Positions 9,341 to 20,670 are shown, counted from the first letter of the stretch. The stretch is DNA of 64,000 nt from Betaproteobacteria bacterium (GCA_016713125.1 JADJPT010000005.1:1-64000); one strand, 5' to 3'. Notes: a model not told the origin generated them from the letters alone. Made by a program: numbers and translations.

Positions 9341-10588
9341 ATGTCGGCATTGCATGATCAGCATGGCTTCAGGGTGAGCGGCGCCACGTCGCGTGCGCTC
9401 GAACTGTACGAGCGCGCGCTGGCAGCGTATCGCGCCTGGCGCGGCGATCCGCTGTCGCTGGTCGAGGCCGCGCTGCGCGAAGCGCCGGAATTCGTGATGG
9501 CGCACCTGCTGCGGCTCTGGCTGCTCTCGGGCAGCCGCGATCCGGCCAGCGGGCAGCGTGCCATCCGCGCGCTCGAACCCGCGCGCGCACTGCCGCGCAA
9601 TCGCCGCGAGGCCCTGCATCTGGCGGCGCTGGAAGTGCGCCTGCTCGGTGACCTGGAGGCCATCGGCGAGCGGCTGGGCGCGCTGCTGGCCGAACACCCG
9701 CGCGACCTGCTCGCGCTGCAGGTGGCGCATGGCGTCGATTACTTCCGCGGCGACGCACTCGCTCTGCGCAATCGCGCGCTGCGCGTGCTGCCGGCGTGGA
9801 GCGCAGCCATGCCCGGCTACCACGCCGTGCTCGCCATGCTGGGTTTCGGGCTGGCCGAGTGCGGCGACCACGCGCGCGCCGCACAGTCGGCCCGCCATGC
9901 GCTGGCGCTGGAGCCCGCCGATGCGCGCGCCTGGCACGTGCTCGCGCATGCCTACGAGCATGCCGATCGCGCCGCCGAGGGCGAGCGCGAGCTCGAGGCG
10001 CAGCGCGCGCGCTGGGACGGCGACACCATGGTCGCCGCGCACCTCGACTGGCACCTGGCGCTGTACCGCATCGCGCAGGGCCGCCTGCAGGACGCGCTGG
10101 CCGTGCACGACGCGCGCCTGGCCGCCACGCAGGCCGGCCCGCTGGCCGACCGCATCGACGCGGCGACCCTGCTGTGGCGCCTGGAGCTGGCCGGCGCCGC
10201 GCCCGGCGAGCGCTGGCAGGCCCTGGCCGAGGCCTGGGCGCCGCACGCCACCGACGGCTATTGCGCCTTCAACGACGTGCACGCCATGCTGGCCTTCGTC
10301 GCCGCCGGACGCGAGGACTGCATCACGGCGCTGCTGCGCACGCAGCGGCGGCGCGCCTGGGACAGCGACAGCAACGGGCGCATGACCGCCGACGTGGGCC
10401 TGCCGGCCTGCCGCGCGCTGCGCTGCTACGGGCGCGGCGAGTACGCCGAGGCCGCGCGCCTGCTGCGCCGGCTGCCGGCCGTGGCGCGCCGCCTGGGCGG
10501 CAGCCAGGCGCAGCGCCACGTGCTCGCGCTGACGCTGGAGGCGGCCGAGCAGCGCGCGGCCGGCCTGCGTACACCGATCGCCGCCTGA
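9341..10588 (+). CDS. TTC38-like tetratricopeptide repeat protein
   Basis: A 415-residue, helix-rich cytosolic protein. It resembles the TTC38 family: the segment FGLAECGDHARAAQSARHA, then ARAWHVLAHAYEHADR and AAHLDWHLALYRIAQGRLQD, matches the family pattern of a His-rich helix pair followed by a TPR-like repeat. The function of this family in bacteria is unknown. ATG 9341 is preferred because CAGGAG lies 6-12 bases upstream; an ATG-less extension further upstream is possible. It diverges from the deacetylase gene across about 210 bases. Confidence 0.75.
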   Translation: MSALHDQHGFRVSGATSRALELYERALAAYRAWRGDPLSLVEAALREAPEFVMAHLLRLWLLSGSRDPASGQRAIRALEPARALPRNRREALHLAALEVRLLGDLEAIGERLGALLAEHPRDLLALQVAHGVDYFRGDALALRNRALRVLPAWSAAMPGYHAVLAMLGFGLAECGDHARAAQSARHALALEPADARAWHVLAHAYEHADRAAEGERELEAQRARWDGDTMVAAHLDWHLALYRIAQGRLQDALAVHDARLAATQAGPLADRIDAATLLWRLELAGAAPGERWQALAEAWAPHATDGYCAFNDVHAMLAFVAAGREDCITALLRTQRRRAWDSDSNGRMTADVGLPACRALRCYGRGEYAEAARLLRRLPAVARRLGGSQAQRHVLALTLEAAEQRAAGLRTPIAA

Positions 10589-10714
10589 GCCTGAGCGCCG
10601 CCCGGGCGTCCCCCGGTCGCGCCGGCCTGCGAATCGCCGGCCCGCGCCGGCGCGCGGGCTGCTAGATTGCGCGTATCGCCGACGCGGCGATCACACACAG
10701 ACCGGTGACCGACG

Positions 10715-11638
10715 ATGAACACACCCACCGACACGCCCCAGGACGCGCAGGATCCGCGCGTCTACCTGCACTACACGCAAGCCGAACTCGACCGCGCCTA
10801 CGAGCAGACCGCCTGGGCGAACAACCGCGACGAGGTGGTCGCCTGGTATACCGCCGAGAGCGCCAGGGCGCGCGCCGCGCTGCCCGTGCAGCGCGACCTC
10901 GCCTACGGGCCGGGGCCGGACGAGCGTCTGGATTTCTTTCCCGCCGCGGCGGCAGGCGGGAACGGCGGCCGGGGCGGCGTGCCGATGCTCGCTTCCGTGC
11001 ACGTGCACGTCCACGGCGGGCGCTGGTCGGTGCTCACCAAGGACGAGGAGTCCTTCATCGCACCGACCTTCGCCGCGGCCGGCATGGCCTGCGCGATCCC
11101 CGACTTCACGCTGATCCCCAGGGCGCGCCTGCCCGAGATGGTCGAGCAGCTGCGCCGCTGCATCGCCTGGCTGTACCGGCATGCCGCCGACCATGGCGGC
11201 GACCCCGAGCGCATCCACCTGTCCGGGCATTCCTCGGGCGCGCACCTGGCCGGCGTGCTGCTGCTCACCGACTGGAGCCAGTACGGCCTGCCGCGCGACG
11301 TGATCAAGAGCGGGCTGCTGGTCTCGGGCATGTACGACCTGCGCCCGGTGATGCTGTCCTCGCGCAGCAGCTACGTGAAGCTCTCGCCGCAGGAGGTGCT
11401 CGAACTCTCGGCCATCCTGCACCCGGAGAAGCTGCGCGTGCCGGTGACCCTGGTGTACGGCGACCGGGAAACCCCGGAGTTCCAGCGCCAGCCGCAGGCC
11501 TATGCCGAAACCCTGCGGGCGGCGGGCAAGCCGGTGAAGTTGATGTGCCTGCCCGGGGTCAACCACTTCGAGATCCTCAGGGAGTTCGCCGACCCGCACA
11601 GCGAACTGGCCCGGGAAGCGTTGCGACTGATGCGCTGA
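10715..11638 (+). CDS. alpha/beta hydrolase, arylformamidase/BD-FAE-like
   Basis: A 307-residue cytosolic serine hydrolase. Visible parts are the oxyanion motif HVHGGRW, which stands where related esterases have HGG, the nucleophile elbow SGHSSGAHLAG, an acid candidate in LVYGDRETPEF and the histidine in PGVNHFEIL. This pattern is shared by mammalian-type kynurenine formamidases and related formyl-ester hydrolases. No other kynurenine gene is nearby, so the substrate is open. It ends ten bases before the asnS reading frame. Confidence 0.8.
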   Translation: MNTPTDTPQDAQDPRVYLHYTQAELDRAYEQTAWANNRDEVVAWYTAESARARAALPVQRDLAYGPGPDERLDFFPAAAAGGNGGRGGVPMLASVHVHVHGGRWSVLTKDEESFIAPTFAAAGMACAIPDFTLIPRARLPEMVEQLRRCIAWLYRHAADHGGDPERIHLSGHSSGAHLAGVLLLTDWSQYGLPRDVIKSGLLVSGMYDLRPVMLSSRSSYVKLSPQEVLELSAILHPEKLRVPVTLVYGDRETPEFQRQPQAYAETLRAAGKPVKLMCLPGVNHFEILREFADPHSELAREALRLMR

Positions 11639-11648
11639 ACTGGGCAAA

Positions 11649-13058
<1,410 letters not shown>

Positions 13059-13191
13059 TCGCGCCGCGGGCGGTGCGCGGGCCGCGGCGCTCGGTCTGGC
13101 GCTGGCCCTGGCCTGCGCCGCGCCGGCGGCTGCGCAATCCGCGGCCGGGCGCGTCGCCAGCGCGGCCGACGAGGCGCGCGACCAGGCGCGC

Positions 13192-13560
13192 GTGCAGGCC
13201 TGCCACGACAAGGCCGACACGCAGTACGACATGAACCGCTGCGCCGGCCAGGACTACGAGCTGGCCGAGCGCGCGCTGAACCAGGTCTATCGCGCGGTGC
13301 TGGCCAGGCACGCCGAAGACGCGCTGCTGGTGCAGAAGCTGCGCGCCGCGCAGGCCGCCTGGCTGCGCTGGCGCGCGGCCGAGCTGGCCGCCCTGTATCC
13401 GGAACACGACAAGCGCTTCGCCTACGGCAGCGTGTACCCGATGTGCCAGGCCGCGGTGCAGGCCGGGCTCATGCGCGAGCGCACCGCCCAGCTGCGGCGC
13501 TGGCTGGACGGCGTGAAGGAAGGCGATGTCTGTTCGGGCTCTCTGCCGCTCAAGCCTTAG
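13192..13560 (+). CDS. DUF1311 / LprI-N-like secreted protein, start unclear
   Basis: The frame carries the DUF1311 pattern: ACHDKADTQYDMNRCAG with two cysteines, LNQVYRAVL, AAQAAWLRWRAAELAAL and late cysteines at PMCQA and DVCSG. Family members are small periplasmic proteins, some of which inhibit lysozyme. In the same frame, codons from about 13081 read ALGLALALACAAPAAAQS, a convincing signal peptide, but no ATG, GTG or TTG precedes it in frame after the stop at 13018. The true start is probably near 13060-13075 and lost to an indel. GTG 13192 is only the first visible start. It overlaps the next gene by 35 bases. Confidence 0.7.
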   Translation: MQACHDKADTQYDMNRCAGQDYELAERALNQVYRAVLARHAEDALLVQKLRAAQAAWLRWRAAELAALYPEHDKRFAYGSVYPMCQAAVQAGLMRERTAQLRRWLDGVKEGDVCSGSLPLKP

Positions 13561-13999
13561 CCTGGCCGCGGCGCTGCTGCTCGCCGGCGGCGCGGCCTGG
13601 GCGCAATCGCCGTCCGCGAAGACCCATCCCGCGCCGCGCGACCACGCCAGCATCGTCGCCTGGGGGCGCACCGACGCGGCCGGCTACACGCGCGTGACCG
13701 TCAACCACTTCGCGATGCAGAAGGACGGCCTGGAGCGCGACGTGAAGAAAGTGTTCCATGTGCACGACACGCGCACGGCCTTCAGCGCCTACCTGGGTGG
13801 AAGTCCGGGCGAAAGTCCGGGCGGCGATCGGGTCGAGGCCCCGGCACCGCTGCCCGCCGTCACGCGCGAGAAATTCTTCGCGGTGCTGAAGGCCAACCCG
13901 CACTTCGGTGCGGCGCTCACCGACTGGCGCTGGGGGCGCGACGCAAACGGGCAGCGCGTGCGGGTATTGCTGACTGCGGCGATCGGCAATTGGGAGTAA
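13526..13999 (+). CDS. hypothetical secreted protein
   Basis: A 157-residue protein with a clear signal peptide (SLSLAAALLLAGGAAWAQ, cleavage after about residue 26). The mature part is polar and has no domain I recognise. It contains a glycine/serine repeat (GGSPGESPGGD) and a C-terminal TDWRWGRDANG segment. The start overlaps the end of the DUF1311 gene, which suggests translational coupling and a shared envelope role. Function unknown. Confidence 0.6.
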   Translation: MSVRALCRSSLSLAAALLLAGGAAWAQSPSAKTHPAPRDHASIVAWGRTDAAGYTRVTVNHFAMQKDGLERDVKKVFHVHDTRTAFSAYLGGSPGESPGGDRVEAPAPLPAVTREKFFAVLKANPHFGAALTDWRWGRDANGQRVRVLLTAAIGNWE

Positions 14000-14014
14000 G
14001 TTCGGGGGGGACAA

Positions 14015-14024
14015 GTCCCGGGAC
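14015..14024. repeat. GC-rich palindrome GTCCCGGGAC
   Basis: Perfect 10-bp palindrome in the short gap before the DUF3014 gene, flanked by GGGGGACAA and GGGGAC runs. It looks like a small intergenic palindromic unit or a weak terminator for the preceding gene. Confidence 0.3.
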
Positions 14025-14049
14025 GGGGACGACGACGCACGGAGGAGAC

Positions 14050-14868
14050 ATGGACCAGACCAATCGCAAGGGGATCGCCATCGCGGCCGGTGTGCTCGCG
14101 CTGGCCGCCGCCGGTGCAGGAACGTGGTGGTATCTCTCGCAGCCGGCGCCGCCGCCCGCGCGACCCGCGGCCCCGCCGCCGGTGGCGGCCGTGAAGCCGG
14201 CGCCGCCGCCCGAGCCGGCGATCAGGCATCCGGTCGAAGCGCAGGCGGCGGCGGAACTGCCCGCGCTCGCCGATTCCGACAAGTACATCGAGCAGGCCCT
14301 GCTCGAACTGCTGGACCGCAAGAGCGTGCTCGGCATGCTGCAGCTCGACGGCTTCGCGCGCCGCGTGGTCGCCACCGTCGACAACCTGGCACGGCACCAC
14401 GCCGCGCCGCGCCTGTGGCCGGTGAACCCGACGCCCGGACGCTTCGCGGTGAAGCCCGACGGCACCGCCGCCACCGACCAGAACCTGCGCTACGCGCCTT
14501 TCGTGCTGATGGTGGAGTCGGCCGACCTGGATCGCACGCACCAGCTGTACCTGCGCCTGTACCCGCTGTTGCAGAAGGCCTACGAGGAACTGGGCTACCC
14601 GGGGCAGTACTTCAACGACCGGCTGGTGGCGGTGATCGACACCCTGCTCGCCACGCCGGTGCCCGCCGCGCCTCTGAAGTTCAGGCTCACCGAGGTGAAG
14701 GGCGAGCAGAAGCCGGTGCGCCCCTGGGTGCGTTACGAGTTCGAAGATCCTGCACTGGAGGCCATGCTGCCCGGCCAGAAGATCCTGCTGCGCATGGGCG
14801 CGGTGAACCAGCGCCGGCTGCAGGCGCGGCTGGCGGCGTTCAGGAAGAAGGTGGCCAAGGGTGGGTGA
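14050..14868 (+). CDS. DUF3014 domain protein, membrane-anchored
   Basis: A 272-residue protein with one N-terminal transmembrane helix (about 9-27), a Pro/Ala-rich linker (about 32-60) and a conserved periplasmic domain. It matches DUF3014 by LQLDGFARRVVATVDNLAR, LWPVNPTPGRF and YLRLYPLLQKAYEELGYPG. Function unknown. GGAGGA is four bases before ATG 14050, so this start is strong. The next gene begins directly after the stop. Confidence 0.8.
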   Translation: MDQTNRKGIAIAAGVLALAAAGAGTWWYLSQPAPPPARPAAPPPVAAVKPAPPPEPAIRHPVEAQAAAELPALADSDKYIEQALLELLDRKSVLGMLQLDGFARRVVATVDNLARHHAAPRLWPVNPTPGRFAVKPDGTAATDQNLRYAPFVLMVESADLDRTHQLYLRLYPLLQKAYEELGYPGQYFNDRLVAVIDTLLATPVPAAPLKFRLTEVKGEQKPVRPWVRYEFEDPALEAMLPGQKILLRMGAVNQRRLQARLAAFRKKVAKGG

Positions 14869-15678
14869 TTGAAGCGCGCGGTGAAGAGACCGGCAAAGAA
14901 ACCGGTGCGCAAGGGCAAGGGCTCCGCCGCTTCCGGCGGGGCGCTGCGCGCCGCCGAGCGCGACAGCGTGCCGCGCTACCTGCAGATCGCCACCGCCTTG
15001 CGCCGCCGCATCGGCGAGGGCCTGTGGGCGGTGGGCCGGCCGATCGCGCCGGTGGCCGAACTGAAGGACGAGTTCCAGGCCGCGCGCGTCACCGTGCGGC
15101 ACGCCATCAAGATCCTCGAGGACGAAGGCCTGCTGCGCTCGCACCAGGGCAGCGGCACCTACGTCGAGCGCCTGCCGGCCGAGGACCGCTGGCTGCGCCT
15201 GACCGCCGACTGGCGCGGCCTGGTCGAACCCATCGAAGGCCATGTGCTGAAGCTGCTCCCGGGCGCGGGGCCGGTCGCGCCGCAGGTCGGCGCCGCGGAG
15301 GGGCGGCCGGCGGCCGGCTACGCGTACCTGAAATCGCTGCAGTACCGCGGCCGGGAGCCGTTCTGCCTGGCGCGCGTGCACGTCGATGCGGCCCTGCACC
15401 GCAAGGCGCCGGCGCGCTTCCGCAAGCGGGTGGCGCTGGCGGTGCTGCTCGAACTGCTGGGCGCCGACGTGGGCCGCGCGCGCATGGGCTTTCGCGTCGG
15501 CACCGCCGACGCCGCCCTGCAGGCCCGGCTGCGCCTGCCGCTGGGCGCGCCCACCGTGGAGGCGCGCTGCGTGGTGGCCGACCGCGCCGGCGTGGTGCGC
15601 TACGTGGGCGAATTCACCTATCCGGCCGACCTGGTGCACTTCGACGTGGCGCTGGCCGGGCCGCCGACGCAGGACTGA
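14869..15678 (+). CDS. GntR/HutC-family transcriptional regulator
   Basis: A 269-residue regulator. A Lys/Arg-rich N-terminal tail (about 1-20) is followed by a winged helix (about 34-103: PRYLQIATALRRRIGEG, ARVTVRHAIKILEDEGLL, QGSGTYV) and a UTRA ligand-binding domain (about 140-265). TTG 14869 directly follows the DUF3014 stop, so the start could also be a little downstream. A perfect palindrome stands 47 bases after its stop, in front of the Rieske oxygenase gene. I infer that this regulator controls that gene; the effector is unknown. Confidence 0.82.
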   Translation: MKRAVKRPAKKPVRKGKGSAASGGALRAAERDSVPRYLQIATALRRRIGEGLWAVGRPIAPVAELKDEFQAARVTVRHAIKILEDEGLLRSHQGSGTYVERLPAEDRWLRLTADWRGLVEPIEGHVLKLLPGAGPVAPQVGAAEGRPAAGYAYLKSLQYRGREPFCLARVHVDAALHRKAPARFRKRVALAVLLELLGADVGRARMGFRVGTADAALQARLRLPLGAPTVEARCVVADRAGVVRYVGEFTYPADLVHFDVALAGPPTQD

Positions 15679-15724
15679 CAGCCCGCCGAACCGGCGGGGC
15701 TGACCCGCCCGGCCCGGAAAAGTT

Positions 15725-15740
15725 GTCCTATCGATAGGAC
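15725..15740. promoter_or_regulatory. perfect 16-bp palindromic operator before the Rieske oxygenase
   Basis: GTCCTATCGATAGGAC is an uninterrupted inverted repeat. It overlaps a possible promoter (TTGTCC, 16 bases, TTAATT) whose -10 ends about 35 bases before the oxygenase ATG. Operators of this size and symmetry fit GntR/HutC dimers, and such a regulator is encoded just upstream. Confidence 0.65.
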
Positions 15741-15785
15741 CATGTTAATTTCGCGCATCAGCGTGCCGACGACAAGGAGCTGGCC

Positions 15786-16859
15786 ATGAGTGGATTCGTG
15801 CATGACGCCTGGTACGTGGCGGCCTGGAGCACCGAACTGGGCGCCGGCATGCTCGCGCGCACCATCCTCGAGCAGCCGGTGGTGCTGTTCCGCAACACCG
15901 AAGGCGAGCCGGTGGCCCTGCTGGACCGCTGCCCGCACCGCCTGCTGCCGCTGTCCAAGGGCGTGCTCAAGGGCGACACCGTGCAGTGCGGCTACCACGG
16001 GCTGGAGTTCGACTGCAGCGGCAAGTGCGTGCGCGCGCCGGGCCAGACGCGCATCCCGCCGGAGGCGAAGGTGCGCGCCTTCCCGGTCATCGAGCACATG
16101 GGCATGGTGTGGATCTGGCCGGGCGACCCGGCCCGCGCCAGCCGCGACAAACTGTTCGACAGCCTGCCGCAATGGGCCCTGGCGCAATCGGGCGAGGCCA
16201 CCGCCGGCGGCTGCCGCTGGGAGGTGGTGTCGGGTCCGGTGATGCCGGTGGCCGGCAACTACCTGCTGCTGAGCGAGAACCTGGTCGACCCGGCGCACGT
16301 GGTGTATGTGCACGCCGCCTCGCTGGGCAGCGCGGCGATGGCCGACATCCCCATCGACACCAAGCAGATCGGCGACACCGTGCTGGTGTCGCGCTGGACC
16401 CCGGATGCGCCGGCCTCGCCGATCCTGCAGCGCTACGGCAAATGGCCGGGCAACGTCGACCGCTGGCAGTACTACTGGCTGTACCCGCCGCACATCGCGA
16501 TCGTCGATTTCGGCGCCGGGCCGGTGGGCATGGGCCGCGGCGAAGAGGACCGCGACGCCGCGGTGCGCCTGTACTCGGCGCATTTCATGACCCCGGTGGA
16601 CGAGCGCAACACGCTGTACTTCTGGTTCGTGCTGCGCAACTTCGCGATCGGCGACAAGGCGGTCGCCGCCGACCTGCTGGCCCAGGTGACCACCACCTTC
16701 ATGGAAGACAAGGTGGTGCTCGAGGCCATCCAGGACGCCGAGGACAAGCCCTACGCCGGCACGCGCGTCATGCTGGCCATCGACTCGGGCAGCGCGCGCC
16801 TGCGCCGCACGGTGGCGAAGATGGTGGAGAAGGAACAGGCGTCCGCCAAGGCGGCCTGA
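15786..16859 (+). CDS. Rieske non-heme iron oxygenase, VanA-like O-demethylase type
   Basis: Oxygenase component that uses O2 and electrons from a partner reductase to hydroxylate or demethylate an aromatic substrate. The Rieske [2Fe-2S] site is C49-P-H51 and C68-x2-H71 (CPHR, CGYHG). The mononuclear iron motif ENLVDPAHVVYVH gives D169, H172 and H177. The 357-residue length and layout match the vanillate/dicamba/toluenesulfonate demethylase group. AAGGAGC precedes ATG 15786. No reductase gene is adjacent, so electrons must come from elsewhere. The substrate is unknown. Confidence 0.87.
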   Translation: MSGFVHDAWYVAAWSTELGAGMLARTILEQPVVLFRNTEGEPVALLDRCPHRLLPLSKGVLKGDTVQCGYHGLEFDCSGKCVRAPGQTRIPPEAKVRAFPVIEHMGMVWIWPGDPARASRDKLFDSLPQWALAQSGEATAGGCRWEVVSGPVMPVAGNYLLLSENLVDPAHVVYVHAASLGSAAMADIPIDTKQIGDTVLVSRWTPDAPASPILQRYGKWPGNVDRWQYYWLYPPHIAIVDFGAGPVGMGRGEEDRDAAVRLYSAHFMTPVDERNTLYFWFVLRNFAIGDKAVAADLLAQVTTTFMEDKVVLEAIQDAEDKPYAGTRVMLAIDSGSARLRRTVAKMVEKEQASAKAA

Positions 16860-16899
16860 AGCCGCCGACCTGAAAGCCGCGCCGCCCGAGGCGCGCGGC

Positions 16900-17539
16900 C
16901 TACAGCGTGCGCACGCCCTGCGGGGTGCGGATGCGCGCCACCAGCTGCGCGGGCTCGCCCGGCCCGCCCTGCCGCACCGAGAAATCGCCGCTGAAGCCGA
17001 CCGCCGCCAGCATGGCGGTGATCGCCTCGGCCTGCGGATGCACGCCCTCCAGCGCGACCAGCGTGCAGCCGCGGTCCTCCAGCCGGCTGGCCGGGTGTGC
17101 CGTCACGGTCCACTGGATCAGGCTCGGCGCCACGCCCTGCAGGGGCAGGCTGCCGTCGGCCGGGATGGTGATCCTCCAGCTGGCCTGGCCGCGGGTCATG
17201 GCCTCGATGTTGCCGAGCGCCAGCGGCGCGGCGGCGGCCACCGCGGCGTCGATGTCCTCGCAGGCGGCCACCCAGGCGGCCACGCGCGGCGTCGCGTCGG
17301 CCGCCAGATGGTCGAGCGCGAACCAGCGCGGGCGGTTCGGCGCGGGCGCGGCCGGGTTCACCGCGATGATCTCCAGGAACATCGCCCTCGCCCAGCCTGA
17401 GCAGGCGGTTGTGCGTGCCCATGTGCGGGTGTTCGCCGCCGGGCTGCGGTTCGACGCCGAGCTGGCGCCGCACGTAGTCGGCGCCGGCCTCCAGGGTAGG
17501 CGCGGTGAGGGTGATGTGGTCGAGTCGTGCGCTGCGCAT
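16900..17539 (-). CDS. VOC-superfamily (glyoxalase-like) protein, one frameshift
   Basis: About 213 codons. The first frame (ATG 17539) reads MRSARLDHITLTAPTLEAGAD and HPHMGTHNRLLRLGEG. The second (16900-17382) reads MFLEIIAVNPAAPAPNRPRW and runs to VRTL. Removing one G near 17383 joins them into one glyoxalase-3-like protein with a metal-type histidine and glutamate in DHITL and FLEII. The function of this subfamily is unknown. It converges with the Rieske gene and is followed upstream by the MocR gene on the same strand. Confidence 0.75.
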
Positions 17540-17571
17540 GGCGGGGTCCTTTGCGGTTGGGGGAACGGGGT

Positions 17572-19046
17572 TCAGGCGGCGCGCAGCACGGCGCCCAGCG
17601 CGCTGACGCCGGCCTCGATCTGCGGTTCGTCCAGCGAGCCGTAGCCGAGCAGCAGCCCGGCGTGCGCCGGGGTCGCGGCGTAGTAGCGCGAGAGCGGGTA
17701 GACGCCGACGCCGGCGCGCGCCGCGCGCTCGACGATGCGCGGTTCGTCGGCCGGGCGCAGGTGCGGCAGCCAGACCACCACGTGCAGCCCGGCGTTGGCG
17801 CCGTCCACGCGCGCCGTCGCGCCCAGTTCGCGCTCGAGCGCGCACAGCAGGGCGGCGCGGCGCTTCTCGTTGCGCTTGCGCATCTGGCGCAGGTGGCGCT
17901 CGAAATGGCCCTGCGCGATGAACTGGCTCAGCACCAGCTGCACCAGGGTCGAGGTGTGCCGGTCGGCCAGGTACTTGACGCGCAGGAACGGGTCGACCAG
18001 CGAGGGCGGCAGCACCGCGTAGCCCAGGCGCAGCGAGGGGAACAGGCTCTTGGAGAAGGTGCCGACGTAGATCACGCGATCCTGGTGGTCCAGCGACTGC
18101 ACCGCCTCGATCGGGCGGCCGTCGAAGCGGAACTCGCTGTCGTAGTCGTCCTCGACGATGTAGGCGCCGCTGCGCCGCGCCCACTCGAGCAGCGCCAGGC
18201 GCCGCGACAGCGGCATCACCGCGCCGGTGGGAAACTGGTGCGAGGGCGTCACGTAGGCCAGTCGCGCGCCCGCGCCGCGCCGCCCGGCGCGGGCGATGTC
18301 CATGCCCTCGGCATCGACGCGGATCGGCACCACCCGGGCGCCCATGGCGACGAACGCGTCGCGCGCGTCGGGGTAACCGGGGTCTTCGACCAGCACCTTG
18401 TCGCCGGGCTCGAGCAGGTGCGCGCGATGATGTCCACCGCTTGCTGCGAACCGTTGACCATCACCACCTGGTCGGGCGTGCAGGACACCGCGCGGAACTG
18501 GCGCAGGTGCCGCGCGATAGCCTCGCGCAGCGGCGCGTAGCCGGCCGGCTCGCCGTACATCAGGGTGCGGATGTTCTCCTGCGACAGGCCGCGCGCGACC
18601 AGGCGCCGCCACAGGTCGAAGGGAAAGTCGCTGGGGTGCGGCAGGCCGTAGCGGAAGTCGACGCGCACGCCGGCGCGCGCCGGCAGCAGCGCGGGCGAAC
18701 CCGGCTGGCGCGCGCGCTTCGCGTAGGCCGAGATGCGCGGCGCGGCGGGGCCGTGCCCGGCGCGGGCCGGCGCCGGCGCGCGGCCCGGCGCCAGGGGCTC
18801 GTCGGGCAGTTGCGCGGCGACATAGGTGCCGGAACCGGAGCGCGATTCGACATAGCCCTCGGCGAGCAGCTGCTCGAAGGCCTGCAGCACGGTGTTGCGC
18901 GCCACCGAAAGGTCGGCGGCCAGCGCGCGGGTCGAGGGCAGGCGCTCGCGCGCGGCCAGCCGGCCGGACAGGATGGCGGAACGCAAGGCCCGGTACACCT
19001 GCTGGTAGACCGAGCCGCTGCGGTCGAGTTTGACGAACACGTCCAC
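17572..19046 (-). CDS. MocR-type regulator (GntR winged helix fused to PLP aminotransferase fold), one frameshift
   Basis: N-terminal GntR domain (about 1-75: SVYQQVYRALRSAILSGRL, LPSTRALAADL, GSGTYVA) followed by a class I aminotransferase-like domain. The domain includes GYAPLREAIARHLR and VEDPGYPDAR, and the PLP lysine motif region reads YVGTFSKSLFPSLRLGY. One base is missing near 18422 (ARTLLEPGDK restored). About 490 codons is normal for MocR/PdxR/GabR. It diverges from the aldehyde dehydrogenase gene, and a direct repeat in the shared gap is the likely operator. By family knowledge it senses an amino compound or PLP adduct. Confidence 0.88.
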
Positions 19047-19050
19047 GCCG

Positions 19051-19084
19051 AAAGTGGCTCCATCAACTATTCAAAAAGTGGCTC
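19051..19084. promoter_or_regulatory. tandem AAAGTGGCTC direct repeats, likely MocR operator
   Basis: AAAGTGGCTC occurs at 19051-19060 and 19075-19084, 24 bases start to start. They lie just upstream of the MocR start codon and 64 bases before the aldehyde dehydrogenase ATG. Direct rather than inverted repeats are the known operator layout for GabR/PdxR-type proteins. Confidence 0.6.
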
Positions 19085-19147
19085 TTTATGCACTCCGCTT
19101 CGGGGGGCTACTCTAGCACCCCATCAGTCATCCGAGCGCGAGGAACC

Positions 19148-20670
19148 ATGCAAACCAACCACACGTTGCGCGACGAGGCCGCGGCACTGCTCGCGCGCCT
19201 CGGCGTGCCCGCAGGCAGCCACACCGGCGGCAGCCTGCATGTCGTTTCACCGATCGACGGCACGCGCATCGCCGAGGTCCCCACGCTGCCGGCCGCGGAC
19301 TTTCCCGCCATGGTCGGCGCGGCGTGCACGGCCTTCGAGGCCTGGCGCAGCGTGCCGCCGCCGCAGCGCGGCGAACTGCTGCGCCTGTTCGCCCAGGAAC
19401 TGCGCGCCGGCAAGGACGACCTCGGGCGCCTGGTGACGCTCGAGACGGGCAAGATCGTCCAGGAGGGCCTGGGCGAAGTGCAGGAGATGATCGACATCTG
19501 CGATTTCGCCGTCGGTCTGTCCCGCCAGCTGTACGGCCTGACCATCGCCACCGAGCGCGCCGGGCACAAGATGCGGGAAGCCTGGCCGCCGCTGGGCGTG
19601 TGCGGGATCATCTCGGCGTTCAATTTCCCGGTCGCGGTGTGGTCGTGGAATTCGGCCATCGCGCTGGTGTGCGGCGATGCGCTGATCTGGAAGCCCTCCG
19701 AGAAGAGCCCGCTCACCGCGCTGGCCTGCCAGGCGCTGCTCGAGCGCGCCATCGCCAAGCACGGCGGCGCGCCGCGCGGCCTGAGCCAGCTGGCGATCGG
19801 CGGCGCCGAACTGGGCGAGGCGCTGGTCGACGATCCGCGCATCGCGCTGGTCAGCGCCACCGGCTCGACGCGCATGGGTCGCGCGGTGGCGCCGCGCGTG
19901 GCGGCGCGCTTCGGGCGCACCCTGCTCGAACTGGGCGGCAACAACGGCATGATCGTCGCGCCTTCGGCCGACCTCGAACTCGCGGTGCGCGCGATCCTGT
20001 TCTCGGCGGTGGGCACCGCGGGCCAGCGCTGCACCTCGCTGCGCCGGCTGTTCGTGCACGACAGCGTCTACGACGCGCTGCTCGAGCGGCTCAAGCGCGC
20101 CTACGCGCAGGTGCCGGTCGGCGACCCGCTCGAGGCCGGCACGCTGGTCGGTCCGCTGATCGACCGGCGCTCCTTCGAGGCCATGCAGGCCAGCCTGGGC
20201 GAGGCGCGCGCGGCCGGCGCCACGGTGCACGGCGGGCAGCGCGAACTCGCCGAGCGCCGGCCCGAGGCCTGGTACGTGCGTCCGGCGCTGGTGGAGATCG
20301 CCACGCAGTCCGCGGTGGTATGCCGCGAGACTTTCGCGCCCATCCTGTACGTGATGCGCTACAGCGACCTGGCCGAGGCCATCCGCCTGCACAACGCGGT
20401 GCCGCAGGGGCTGTCGTCGAGCATCTTCACCACCGACCTGCGCGAAGCCGAGCTGTTCACCTCGGCCACCGGCAGCGATTGCGGCATCGCCAACGTCAAC
20501 ATCGGGCCGAGCGGCGCGGAGATCGGCGGGGCCTTCGGCGGCGAGAAGGAGACCGGCGGCGGCCGCGAGGCGGCAGCGACTCGTGGAAGGCCTACATGCG
20601 CCGCGTCACCATCACCGTCAACTATTCGCGGGAGCTGCCGCTGGCACAGGGCATCAAGTTCGAACTGTAG
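19148..20670 (+). CDS. aldehyde dehydrogenase, ALDH7/aminoadipate-semialdehyde type, one frameshift
   Basis: NAD(P)-dependent oxidation of an aldehyde to the acid. Visible motifs are the Rossmann segment IISAFNFPVAVWSWN, the glutamate in LLELGGNN and the catalytic cysteine in GTAGQRCTSLRRL. The pattern TGKIVQEGLGEVQEMIDICDF is typical of ALDH7 (AmaB, lysine catabolism). The C-terminus GIKFEL is reached only after restoring one G near 20572. ATG 19148 follows GCGAGGAA. It starts a run of five same-strand genes and is probably controlled by the divergent MocR. Confidence 0.87.
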
